DNA of 41,602 nucleotides from assembly GCA_937924495.1 (NCBI GenBank), contig CALDSS010000187.1, positions 1-41,602 on the forward strand, in the 5' to 3' direction. This document shows positions 24,446 through 31,784 of the stretch, one piece after another. Each line of letters starts with the position of its first letter. Position 1 is the first letter of the stretch. Under the pieces are notes generated by a model that worked only from the letters and a program-made list of their open reading frames with translations, did not search any database and was not told where the DNA came from. The translations under genes and the position numbers were made by a program. Source of the stretch: an uncultured Saprospiraceae bacterium (GTDB taxonomy: Bacteria; Bacteroidota; Bacteroidia; Chitinophagales; Saprospiraceae).

Positions 24446-26701
24446 TTAATCTCTACGAGGAGGTCTTCTATCTCCTCCGCGTCTGTCACCGCCACCTCTT
24501 CGGTCACGATTGTAGCCACCGCCACCGCCTCTACGGTCATCACGACGCTCTCTTTTTGGAGGTTCAACCCATCCTTCTGGTTTCTCCATCAAAGCTTTTC
24601 TTGAGAGACGTAATTTACCCGTTTTAGGATCAACGCCTATCAATTTCACCTTAACTTCATCCCCTTCTTTGAAGTGTTCTTCAACGTTATCAATTCGAGA
24701 GTATGACATTTCACTTACGTGTAACAATCCACTTTTTCCACTGAAATCAACAAATACACCGTAGGGCATAACTGTTTTTACAACTGAATCATATACATCT
24801 CCAACTTCAGGAGTAAAGGCGATTTTATTCACCCAAGCAACTGCTTTATCAATTGCTTCTTTGTCAGAAGCAGCGATACTTACAATGCCTTGGTCTTCTA
24901 CCTCTTCAATATTGATTGTTGTACCTGTTTCAGCTTGAATTTCTTGAATCACTTTACCACCAGGTCCGATAACAGCTCCGATAAATGATTTATCAATTCT
25001 CAACTCAACGATACGAGGGGCATGTGGTTTGTAATCATCTCTCGGCTCAGAAAGTGATTTAGCCATTTCGCCCAAGATGTGTAAACGACCTGCTTTCGCT
25101 TGCTCCAATGCTTTTTCTAACTGCTCATAAGGAAGGCCATCAATTTTGATATCCATTTGACAAGCAGTAATACCTTTCTCCGTACCGGTTACTTTGAAAT
25201 CCATATCACCCAAAGCATCCTCATCACCCAAAATATCACTCAAGATAGCCACTCGGTCACCCTCAGCAATCATACCCATGGCAATTCCACTTACTGGTCT
25301 TGAAATGCCTACACCTGCATCCATCAATCCTAAAGCACCAGCACAAACCGTTGCCATAGAAGAAGAACCATTTGATTCCAAAATATCAGAAACCAACCTT
25401 ACAGTGTATGGAAATTCTTCAGGCATAACTTGCTTCAAAGACCTTGCAGCCAAGTTGGCGTGACCAACCTCTCTACGACCTGGCCCTCTCATTGGCTTTG
25501 TTTCTCCTACTGAGTAGGCGGGGAAGTTATAATGCAAAATGAAGTCCTCTGTCCCTTTGAAAAGAGCAGTATCAATCATTAAGTTATCCCGCTTTGTACC
25601 TAAAGTAACAGAAGTCAATGACTGTGTTTCCCCTCTTGTGAAGATAGCAGATCCATGAGCCGAAGGCAGGTAATCTACCTCTGTCCAGATATTTCTAACT
25701 TCATCCAGTTTACGACCATCTAATCTGACACTTTCATCAAGCACCATGTGGCGGATGGTTTTCTTCTTCAACTTATCAAAATAGTGCCCCACAAAATGAC
25801 CATTTTCTGCCACTTCTTCTTCGCTATTTTCCTCAGCATACTTTTCCTTTAAGGCCTTTTTGATTTTATCAAAGCCTTCTTTTCTATCACCTTTATTTAA
25901 AAAGGCTTTAGAAATTTTGTAAATCTCGTCTTTTGCTTCTTTCTCTACCCAAGCTTCAATGGCTTCATTCTTATCCGCCTCAACAATTTCTCTTTTGATC
26001 AATGCTTTGTCACCAACCAATTTTGCTAACTCATTTTGTGCAGCAATTTGCACCTTAATCGCTTCATGACCGATTTTAATGGCCTCAACTAAGGCATCTT
26101 CAGTTACTTCTTTCATCTCTCCCTCTACCATCGTAACATCCGCATCAGTTGCAGCAACAATGATATCCAAGTCTGCTCCTTCCAAAGCCGTTCTGGTTGG
26201 ATTTACTACAAATTCTCCATCAATACGAGCAACACGTACCTCTGAGATGGGTCCAGCAAAAGGAATATCTGAAACTGCCAATGCAGCTGATGCCGCCAAC
26301 GCAACCATTGCATCAGGCAATGTTTCTTCGTCTCCAGAAATCAGGTTGATGATGATTTGCGTATCGTTCATGTACCCATCAGGGAACAATGGTCTAATAG
26401 CTCTATCCACCAATCGACAAACAAGAATTTCATAATCAGAGAGCCTTGCTTCTCTTCTAAAGAAGTTACCTGGAATTTTTCCAGCAGCCGCAAATTTTTC
26501 TTGGTAATCAACTGAAAGTGGAAAGAAATTTTGGCCCTCACGTGGCTCTTTGGCAGATACGGCCGATGCGAATAGCATCGTTTTGCCTAATTTGACGACT
26601 ACTGCGCCATTTGAAAGCGAGGCTAATTTGCCTGTTTCCAACGTCACCTCTCTGCCATCTGGCAAAGTAAAAGAGGTGGAAATAGGAGTTTGCATTCCCA
26701 T
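24446..26701 (-). CDS. pnp: Polyribonucleotide nucleotidyltransferase (PNPase)
   Basis: 751 residues. Two RNase PH-like domains (about 10-220 and 325-555; SGDEETLPDAMVALAASAAL in the first, FNFPAYSVGE-like FILHYNFPAYSVGE and GPGRREVGHANLA in the second), a KH domain about 565-630 (GAVIGPGGKVIQEIQ), an S1 domain about 637-708 (YGVFVDFSGKSGLLHVSEM) and a basic Arg/Gly-rich tail about 712-751. It degrades RNA 3'-5' phosphorolytically and acts in mRNA turnover with the degradosome. It follows rpsO on the same strand, the conserved rpsO-pnp order. The Arg/Gly tail (RRGGGGG, RRGGGDRRGG) is beyond the classic S1 end and may add RNA binding. Confidence 0.98.
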   Translation of the reverse strand: MGMQTPISTSFTLPDGREVTLETGKLASLSNGAVVVKLGKTMLFASAVSAKEPREGQNFFPLSVDYQEKFAAAGKIPGNFFRREARLSDYEILVCRLVDRAIRPLFPDGYMNDTQIIINLISGDEETLPDAMVALAASAALAVSDIPFAGPISEVRVARIDGEFVVNPTRTALEGADLDIIVAATDADVTMVEGEMKEVTEDALVEAIKIGHEAIKVQIAAQNELAKLVGDKALIKREIVEADKNEAIEAWVEKEAKDEIYKISKAFLNKGDRKEGFDKIKKALKEKYAEENSEEEVAENGHFVGHYFDKLKKKTIRHMVLDESVRLDGRKLDEVRNIWTEVDYLPSAHGSAIFTRGETQSLTSVTLGTKRDNLMIDTALFKGTEDFILHYNFPAYSVGETKPMRGPGRREVGHANLAARSLKQVMPEEFPYTVRLVSDILESNGSSSMATVCAGALGLMDAGVGISRPVSGIAMGMIAEGDRVAILSDILGDEDALGDMDFKVTGTEKGITACQMDIKIDGLPYEQLEKALEQAKAGRLHILGEMAKSLSEPRDDYKPHAPRIVELRIDKSFIGAVIGPGGKVIQEIQAETGTTINIEEVEDQGIVSIAASDKEAIDKAVAWVNKIAFTPEVGDVYDSVVKTVMPYGVFVDFSGKSGLLHVSEMSYSRIDNVEEHFKEGDEVKVKLIGVDPKTGKLRLSRKALMEKPEGWVEPPKRERRDDRRGGGGGYNRDRRGGGDRRGGDRRPPRRD

Positions 26702-26788
26702 TTAGATACTTTTTAAAAAAATTTGTGAATGTTGACCATTAGAAGCGCAGCTGGCTGAAGATTTATATCCTTTAGTTTTTCAGACCTT

Positions 26789-26831
26789 GGATGCTAAGAA
26801 AGGAGACCGCTTGTATTCTTATAAAGCATCC
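26789..26831 (-). other. Candidate pnp leader hairpin
   Basis: GGATGCT (26789-26795) pairs with AGCATCC (26825-26831), and the inner AAGAA (26796-26800) pairs with TTCTT (26816-26820), leaving a 4-nt bulge and a 15-nt loop. It lies 88-130 nt upstream of the pnp ATG on its mRNA. In E. coli an RNase III-cut leader hairpin allows PNPase to repress its own mRNA; a similar role here is a guess from position. Confidence 0.4.
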
Positions 26832-26974
26832 ACTATTGTTCATTCATTCCTTTTTTATTTTGATTATCTGACAAGAAATGAAAGTTAAGAAATGAATAAT
26901 TAATTCAATTGATTTCTTTTTAAAACGCTGACAGTCAATTGTTTATATTAATGTCTCGATATAACGTGTTGAAA

Positions 26975-27012
26975 GACAAAAAGTGCTTCGTAAAACGAAA
27001 GCACTTTTTGTC
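26975..27012 (-). terminator. rpsO terminator
   Basis: GACAAAAAGTGCTT (26975-26988) and AAGCACTTTTTGTC (26999-27012) form a 14-bp perfect stem with a 10-nt apical part. It lies 11 bp after the rpsO stop on the minus strand. The run of Ts is inside the lower stem and just beyond it, so termination may be partial, which would suit read-through into pnp. Confidence 0.75.
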
Positions 27013-27023
27013 GATAGTGAGTA

Positions 27024-27299
27024 TTAAGTACGAATCTTTAATTCTTTCGTCAACTCACGATATTTATTAATGTCTTTTCTATAGAGATAATTCAACATCT
27101 GTCTTCTACGACCTACCAAGCGAAGTAACGAACGACGACAAGAGTGGTCTTTGTGATTTTTTTGAAGATGTTCTGCTAAACTATTAATTCTATAGGTAGC
27201 ATAAGCAATTTGTCCAGTTGTAGATCCTGTATTTTTTTCAGACCCAGCATACTGTTTGAAGATTGCTTCTTTTTTTTCTTTTTCTAAATAAGTTGCCAT
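27024..27299 (-). CDS. rpsO: 30S ribosomal protein S15
   Basis: 91 residues, close to the usual 88-90. Conserved S15 features are visible: STTGQIAYATYRINSLAEHL, the NHKDHSCRRSLLRLVGRRRQMLNYL stretch (16S rRNA-binding helices) and DINKYRELTKELKIR at the end. S15 is a primary binder of the central domain of 16S rRNA. It lies between infC and pnp on the same strand. Confidence 0.98.
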   Translation of the reverse strand: MATYLEKEKKEAIFKQYAGSEKNTGSTTGQIAYATYRINSLAEHLQKNHKDHSCRRSLLRLVGRRRQMLNYLYRKDINKYRELTKELKIRT

Positions 27300-27370
27300 T
27301 AATTAATTTTAAAAGGTTACCAAATGCGATCTCAAGGATCTTCTTTAGCGAAAGCTCTTCTGAGCGGCCG

Positions 27371-27378
27371 CAAAGGTA
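27371..27378 (-). promoter_or_regulatory. Candidate -7 element of rpsO
   Basis: On the minus strand TACCTTTG fits TAnnTTTG. The transcript would start near 27364 with a leader of about 65 nt. No clear TTG lies at the expected distance, so only half of the promoter is supported. Confidence 0.4.
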
Positions 27379-27416
27379 CATTAAATAGTGACTTTGCGAA
27401 AGTCTCAAAAGAAAAT

Positions 27417-28019
27417 TTATTCCTTCTCTTTTTTACTTTTTTTTGCTCCTTTTTTAGGTTGGACGATTACAATCATACGTCGGCCTTCCATTTTGGGCAA
27501 TTGTTCGGCAGCACCATATTCTTCCAGTTCCTTTAAGAAACGTAACAATAGTAACTGTCCCCTATCTTTAAATACGATGGTTCTCCCTCTGAAATGCACA
27601 TAAGCTTTCACTTTTGCACCTTCTTCGAGGAATTTCTTAGCATGATTCAATTTAAAATTAAAATCATGGTCATCCGTATTCGGGCCAAAACGAATCTCTT
27701 TGATAACTGTTTTTACAGTTTTCGCTTTTAGCTCTTTATCTTTCTTTTTCTTTTCGTAAAGAAATTTGTTGTAATCGATGATACGAACAACAGGTGGGTC
27801 GGCATTTGGAGATATTTCAACTACATCCAAGTCTAATTCTCTGGACCAAGCCAATAAGTCTTTTAGGTTGTGAATTACACCAGGTTCAATTGTTCTACCA
27901 GCTGCTTCGCTGATTTCATCTAAGTTTTCTCCTACCAATCGAACTCTTGCGGCTCTAATTCTTTGATTGATGTTGAAGTGCACCTTAGGCTTATGTACTC
28001 TTCTGATTCTTCTTGCCAA
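27417..28019 (-). CDS. infC: Translation initiation factor IF-3
   Basis: 200 residues. N-domain with FNINQRIRAARVRLVGENL and LDVVEISPNADPPVVRIIDY, the Lys-rich linker YNKFLYEKKKKDKELKAK, and C-domain with VKTVIKEIRFGP, DHDFNFKLNHAKKFLEEG and KAYVHFRGR. The C-terminus ends in a Lys-rich extension (KKGAKKSKKEKE) longer than in E. coli. IF-3 binds the 30S subunit, blocks 50S joining and checks start-codon selection. It begins with ATG, not the rare AUU seen in enterobacteria. The usual rpmI and rplT partners are not downstream; rpsO is. Confidence 0.98.
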   Translation of the reverse strand: MARRIRRVHKPKVHFNINQRIRAARVRLVGENLDEISEAAGRTIEPGVIHNLKDLLAWSRELDLDVVEISPNADPPVVRIIDYNKFLYEKKKKDKELKAKTVKTVIKEIRFGPNTDDHDFNFKLNHAKKFLEEGAKVKAYVHFRGRTIVFKDRGQLLLLRFLKELEEYGAAEQLPKMEGRRMIVIVQPKKGAKKSKKEKE

Positions 28020-28160
28020 ATGATATTTTTTAGTTATTAAATAGAATCTTCTTGGTTGTAATTTTTAAAAGAAAACTCTCATTCTATTAAAAAAGAGTTT
28101 CGCTTAAAAGTTCCCTCCAATTAAAATTTTTGTAAATATGAGAAAAAATAAAGGTACACC

Positions 28161-28168
28161 CAAAGTTA
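28161..28168 (-). promoter_or_regulatory. Candidate -7 element of infC
   Basis: TAACTTTG on the minus strand fits TAnnTTTG. It lies 142 bp upstream of the infC ATG and predicts a long leader of about 135 nt. No -33 TTG is seen at the right spacing, since the upstream DNA is the clpC stop region. Confidence 0.4.
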
Positions 28169-28197
28169 ATTGAATGCCCCTTTATTTTTAATTGATT

Positions 28198-30747
28198 TTA
28201 TTTCTTCTTACTATCTGCTTTGGGCTTAGACGATAGTTTGATATTCAACTTATTATCTTTTGTATTTAGATCGGCTTCAAATACTGATCCTTCCGCAGGG
28301 TTCTCGCCCAAGATAAATTCTGCTAATGGGTCTTCTATATACTTTTGAATCGCTCTATGTAAGGGCCTTGCACCAAATTGTGGATCGAAACCTTTCTCGG
28401 CAACAAAATCTTTTGCCTTGTTGGTTAATTTGAGTGTATAACCCATGGTCTCCAATCTTTCGTAAAGGCTCTTCAAAGTAATATCGATAATTTTGAAAAT
28501 GTCTTCTTTTTCTAACGTATTGAAAATGACTACATCATCAATTCTATTCAAAAATTCTGGAGAGAAAGTCTTTTTCAAAGCATTTTGAATAACGCCTTTT
28601 GACATTTCCTCTTCACTCTCTTTTCGAGCTTGAGTGGTAAATCCAACCCCAGTACCAAAATCTTTCAATTGTCGAGCACCAATATTTGAAGTCATAATAA
28701 TGATGGTATTTTTAAAGTCAACTCTTCGGCCTAAACCATCAGTCAACTGCCCATCATCCAACACCTGAAGTAGAATGTTGTAAACATCAGGATGCGCTTT
28801 TTCAATCTCATCCAAAAGAATTACTGAGTAAGGCTTTCTTCTAACTTTTTCAGTTAATTGTCCACCTTCTTCATATCCTACATATCCGGGAGGCGCTCCA
28901 ATTAATCGAGTGACCGCAAATTTTTCCATGTATTCACTCATATCAATCCGAATCAAAGTATCCTCTGCATCGAAAAGATAGCGAGCCAAAGCTTTTGCTA
29001 ATTCCGTTTTACCAACACCTGTAGGCCCCAAGAAAATGAAACTACCGATAGGTTTCTTTGGGTCTTTCAACCCTACTCTATTTCGCTGAATCGCTTTGGT
29101 AATTTTCTTAATCGCATCATCTTGACCAATGATTTGCTTCTGAATATCAGCTCCCATTGTAAACAAACGCTTACTCTCTTTCTGCGCAACACGTTTCGTT
29201 GGAATACCAGTCATCATTGCCACTACTTCTGCGATATCTTCATCATCAACTGGATAACGTTTGGTTTTTGAATCTTCCTCCCATTCTACTTTTGCCAATT
29301 CCAATTGACGCGAAAGTTTGGATTCATTGTCTCTCAAATCAGCAGCTAATTCATATTGCTGATTCTTGACGGCGTTGTTTTTTTGCTCTTTCACATTTTC
29401 AATTTGTTTTTCCAAATCTTCAATGTGCTTCGGAACATGGATATTCTTTAGGTGCACACGTGCACCCACTTCATCCAAAATATCAATCGCCTTATCTGGC
29501 AAATGCCTATCTGTGATATATCTGTCACTTAATTTTACACAACCCTCAATCGCCTCGTCAGAATATTTCACGTTGTGAAACTCTTCGTACTTACCTTTGA
29601 TATTGTGTAGAATATTGACACACTCTTCTGGTGTAGGCGGCTCAACTAAAACTTTTTGGAATCTTCGATCAAGCGCTCCATCCTTTTCAATGTATTGGCG
29701 GTACTCATCTAAAGTAGAAGCACCAATTGTTTGGAGCTCTCCTCTTGCCAATGCAGGTTTGAAAATATTGGAAGCATCTAATGAACCTGTCGCTCCTCCT
29801 GCTCCAACAATCGTATGAATTTCATCAATGAATAAAATCACATCACGCGATTTTTCTAATTCATTCATGATGGCTTTCATCCTTTCTTCAAACTGTCCAC
29901 GATACTTTGTACCAGCAACCATGGCAGCCATATCCAACATCACAATTCGTTTATCAAAAAGTGTTCTTGATACTTTCTTTTGTTGGATTCTTAAAGCAAG
30001 ACCTTCAACGATTGCCGTTTTACCAACCCCAGGCTCACCAATCAAAATTGGGTTATTTTTCTTTCTTCTACTTAGAATCTGGCTGACTCTTTCAATTTCT
30101 GTTTCACGACCGATAATTGGATCTAATTTGCCTTCTTCCGCAAGTTTAGTGACATCTCTTCCAAAATTATCCAAAACCGGTGTACGAGATTTCGCATTTC
30201 CTTTTCTTGGATAACGACCAGAATCTTCTTCTTCGAATGACTCCTCAGATTCCTCTGGTGCTTGAGCAAATGGTTCAATATAATCTTCTCCAAAGTCTCT
30301 TTCTTGGATTACAAAATCCAATTCTGCCTTAAAAATATCATAGTCCACATCAAACTTGTTCAAGATTCGAGTGGCTTGAGAATTTTTATCTTTCAAAATA
30401 GAAAGAATCAAATGTTCTGGATCTGCTACCTCAGATTTTGAGTTCTTAGCCTCCAAAATGGTTATTTTTAAAACTTTTTCGGCAGGACGACTCAGTGGGA
30501 GATTACCAATTTCAAGATCGGTGTTATTGGAAGGCCCTGATCTTTTGATGGAATTTTCAAGTGTCGAAACCAGTTTATCAACATCAATTTCTAAAGAATC
30601 AAGGACTTTGACAGCCAAACTCTCATCATTTTCAATGATACCTATCAATAGGTGTTCGGTTCCAATAAAGTCATGACCAAGCCTAAGTGCAACATCACGA
30701 CTGTTTTTTATTACTTTCCGGACTCTGGGCGAAAATTTTTTATCCAT
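28198..30747 (-). CDS. clpC: ClpC-type Clp protease ATPase subunit
   Basis: 849 residues. Two N-terminal Clp-N repeats (about 5-145), AAA+ module 1 with Walker A GEPGVGKT (237-244) and Walker B LFIDEI, a UVR-containing middle coiled coil (about 430-490, with [13 protein letters not shown]), and AAA+ module 2 with Walker A GPTGVGKT (574-581), the [17 protein letters not shown] pore region and Walker [13 protein letters not shown]. The short M domain and UVR motif mark it as ClpC, not ClpB. It unfolds substrates for ClpP. It lies just upstream of infC on the same strand, but the 178-bp gap suggests separate promoters. Confidence 0.97.
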   Translation of the reverse strand: MDKKFSPRVRKVIKNSRDVALRLGHDFIGTEHLLIGIIENDESLAVKVLDSLEIDVDKLVSTLENSIKRSGPSNNTDLEIGNLPLSRPAEKVLKITILEAKNSKSEVADPEHLILSILKDKNSQATRILNKFDVDYDIFKAELDFVIQERDFGEDYIEPFAQAPEESEESFEEEDSGRYPRKGNAKSRTPVLDNFGRDVTKLAEEGKLDPIIGRETEIERVSQILSRRKKNNPILIGEPGVGKTAIVEGLALRIQQKKVSRTLFDKRIVMLDMAAMVAGTKYRGQFEERMKAIMNELEKSRDVILFIDEIHTIVGAGGATGSLDASNIFKPALARGELQTIGASTLDEYRQYIEKDGALDRRFQKVLVEPPTPEECVNILHNIKGKYEEFHNVKYSDEAIEGCVKLSDRYITDRHLPDKAIDILDEVGARVHLKNIHVPKHIEDLEKQIENVKEQKNNAVKNQQYELAADLRDNESKLSRQLELAKVEWEEDSKTKRYPVDDEDIAEVVAMMTGIPTKRVAQKESKRLFTMGADIQKQIIGQDDAIKKITKAIQRNRVGLKDPKKPIGSFIFLGPTGVGKTELAKALARYLFDAEDTLIRIDMSEYMEKFAVTRLIGAPPGYVGYEEGGQLTEKVRRKPYSVILLDEIEKAHPDVYNILLQVLDDGQLTDGLGRRVDFKNTIIIMTSNIGARQLKDFGTGVGFTTQARKESEEEMSKGVIQNALKKTFSPEFLNRIDDVVIFNTLEKEDIFKIIDITLKSLYERLETMGYTLKLTNKAKDFVAEKGFDPQFGARPLHRAIQKYIEDPLAEFILGENPAEGSVFEADLNTKDNKLNIKLSSKPKADSKKK

Positions 30748-31320
30748 ATTTCTTAATTGTTCTTTTAGGATGTTTGTTTTTTGATCAAGTTTAAAATTCG
30801 GATTTTAATAGAAAATTGAAAACTTGCGTTTCTGATGAAAATATTACTAACGAAAGCAATAAAAAGACCTCTAAGATCAGATTCAAAAGAATACAGTTTG
30901 CAACTTAAAATCGAGGCTTAAACATGAACACAAAGAGCAAGTTTATTGTTTCCTCAAGAAGGAACAATATTAGTAGTAATTTGTCAACTTTACAAGGATT
31001 AAAAAATCATAATTTGCATTGCGCTGTTTTAAACAAATAACTACGCACTAAGATTCATAATTATTAGAATAAATTAAAAAATCCATGCCAAGTCTAATTA
31101 GCTTCTCAAAATAGTCAGAAGTTATTTAAGTTTTACCTTTTACCTGCCATAACGTCACAAAATATTTTCAAAAACCATTGGGCGAAGAAAAAGAAATAAT
31201 TTACTATTCGTTATAATAACACCAAATAATTTGTTTTTTAAAAAACATACTCGACCTTTACGGCTCGATAAAAATAAAAGAGCCACCGTATATTTATAAA
31301 AAAAAAGAGAAAATTGTCTT
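30748..31320. other. 573-bp gene-free divergent region between clpC and the STAS gene
   Basis: Very AT-rich, with many stops in all frames. I find no TAnnTTTG for either gene. The only clear structure is the inverted repeat at 30944-30969. A minus-strand frame at 31155-31409 overlaps the STAS gene in antisense, has no recognisable features and is not called. Confidence 0.5.
30944..30969. promoter_or_regulatory. Inverted repeat upstream of clpC
   Basis: TATTGTTTCC (30944-30953) and GGAACAATA (30961-30969) form a nine-pair stem with one bulged T and a 7-nt spacer. It lies about 200 bp upstream of the clpC start. It does not match CIRCE or the CtsR heptads, so if it regulates clpC, a different factor is involved. 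Confidence 0.3.
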
Positions 31321-31707
31321 ATGAAGTTTAGTACTGACAAACAAGAAAAATATACAATTTTTAAATTGGAGGAGGAGAATCTCAATTCTATCTTATCGCC
31401 AGATCTCAAATCTGAATTCGTTTTCTTTTACAACGAAGGGGTTCAAAACTTAATACTGGATTTATCCGATGTAAAATTTGTAGATTCTTCTGGTTTAAGC
31501 TCGATTTTGGTTGCAGATAGATTGTGGAAAAAATTAGGAGCATTTATTATTACAGGTGTCAAACATGACGCAGTAAAGAAATTGATAGAAATCTCAAGGC
31601 TTGATTCTGTTTTACAAATTATTCCTTCTGTCCATGAAGCTATTGATCATGTTCAAATGGATGCACTTGAAAAAGGAGTCAGAGCTAATTTAGAAAAAGA
31701 GGAATAA
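31321..31707 (+). CDS. STAS-domain protein (anti-sigma factor antagonist-like)
   Basis: 128 residues, one STAS domain over nearly the whole length. LILDLSDVKFVDSSGLSSIL carries the D-S-S-G-L signature; S56 or S57 is at the position phosphorylated in SpoIIAA/RsbV-type antagonists. A helical extension with AIDHVQMDALEKGVRANLEKEE follows. In the classical switch an anti-sigma kinase phosphorylates the STAS protein, which otherwise binds the kinase and frees the sigma factor. No HATPase kinase, PP2C phosphatase or sigma gene lies beside it, so partners must be elsewhere, and it could equally act in another partner-switch pathway. Confidence 0.88.
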   Translation: MKFSTDKQEKYTIFKLEEENLNSILSPDLKSEFVFFYNEGVQNLILDLSDVKFVDSSGLSSILVADRLWKKLGAFIITGVKHDAVKKLIEISRLDSVLQIIPSVHEAIDHVQMDALEKGVRANLEKEE

Positions 31708-31727
31708 TTTATTTTGTTGTTTACCAA

Positions 31728-31762
31728 AAAAAAACCGATTCACAATGTGTATCGGTTTTTTT
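31728..31762. terminator. Bidirectional terminator between the STAS gene and topA
   Basis: AAAAAAACCGAT (31728-31739) and ATCGGTTTTTTT (31751-31762) form a 12-bp perfect stem with an 11-nt loop. A/T runs of seven lie on both sides. It serves the convergent STAS and topA genes. Confidence 0.9.
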
Positions 31763-31784
31763 ATGCCCAGTAGATTGGATGTGC

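Larger units (their letters stand above)
26702..27023 (-). other. 322-bp rpsO-pnp intergenic region / pnp leader
   Basis: No ORF is credible. Besides the rpsO terminator at 26975-27012, the leader holds an imperfect hairpin at 26789-26831. I find no TAnnTTTG on the minus strand, so pnp may depend partly on read-through from rpsO or on a promoter of another type. Confidence 0.5.

Noticed and set aside
24364-24627. 87-codon plus-strand frame after sppA
   Set aside because: It covers the palindrome, the terminator and the antisense of the end of pnp, so it is a shadow.
30944-30969. CIRCE or CtsR box upstream of clpC
   Set aside because: The half-sites do not match TTAGCACTC/GAGTGCTAA or the GGTCAAA heptads of CtsR; it is listed only as an unassigned inverted repeat.
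31155-31409. 84-codon minus-strand frame upstream of the STAS gene
   Set aside because: It overlaps the STAS gene start in antisense, has no recognisable features, and reads as translated AT-rich intergenic DNA.
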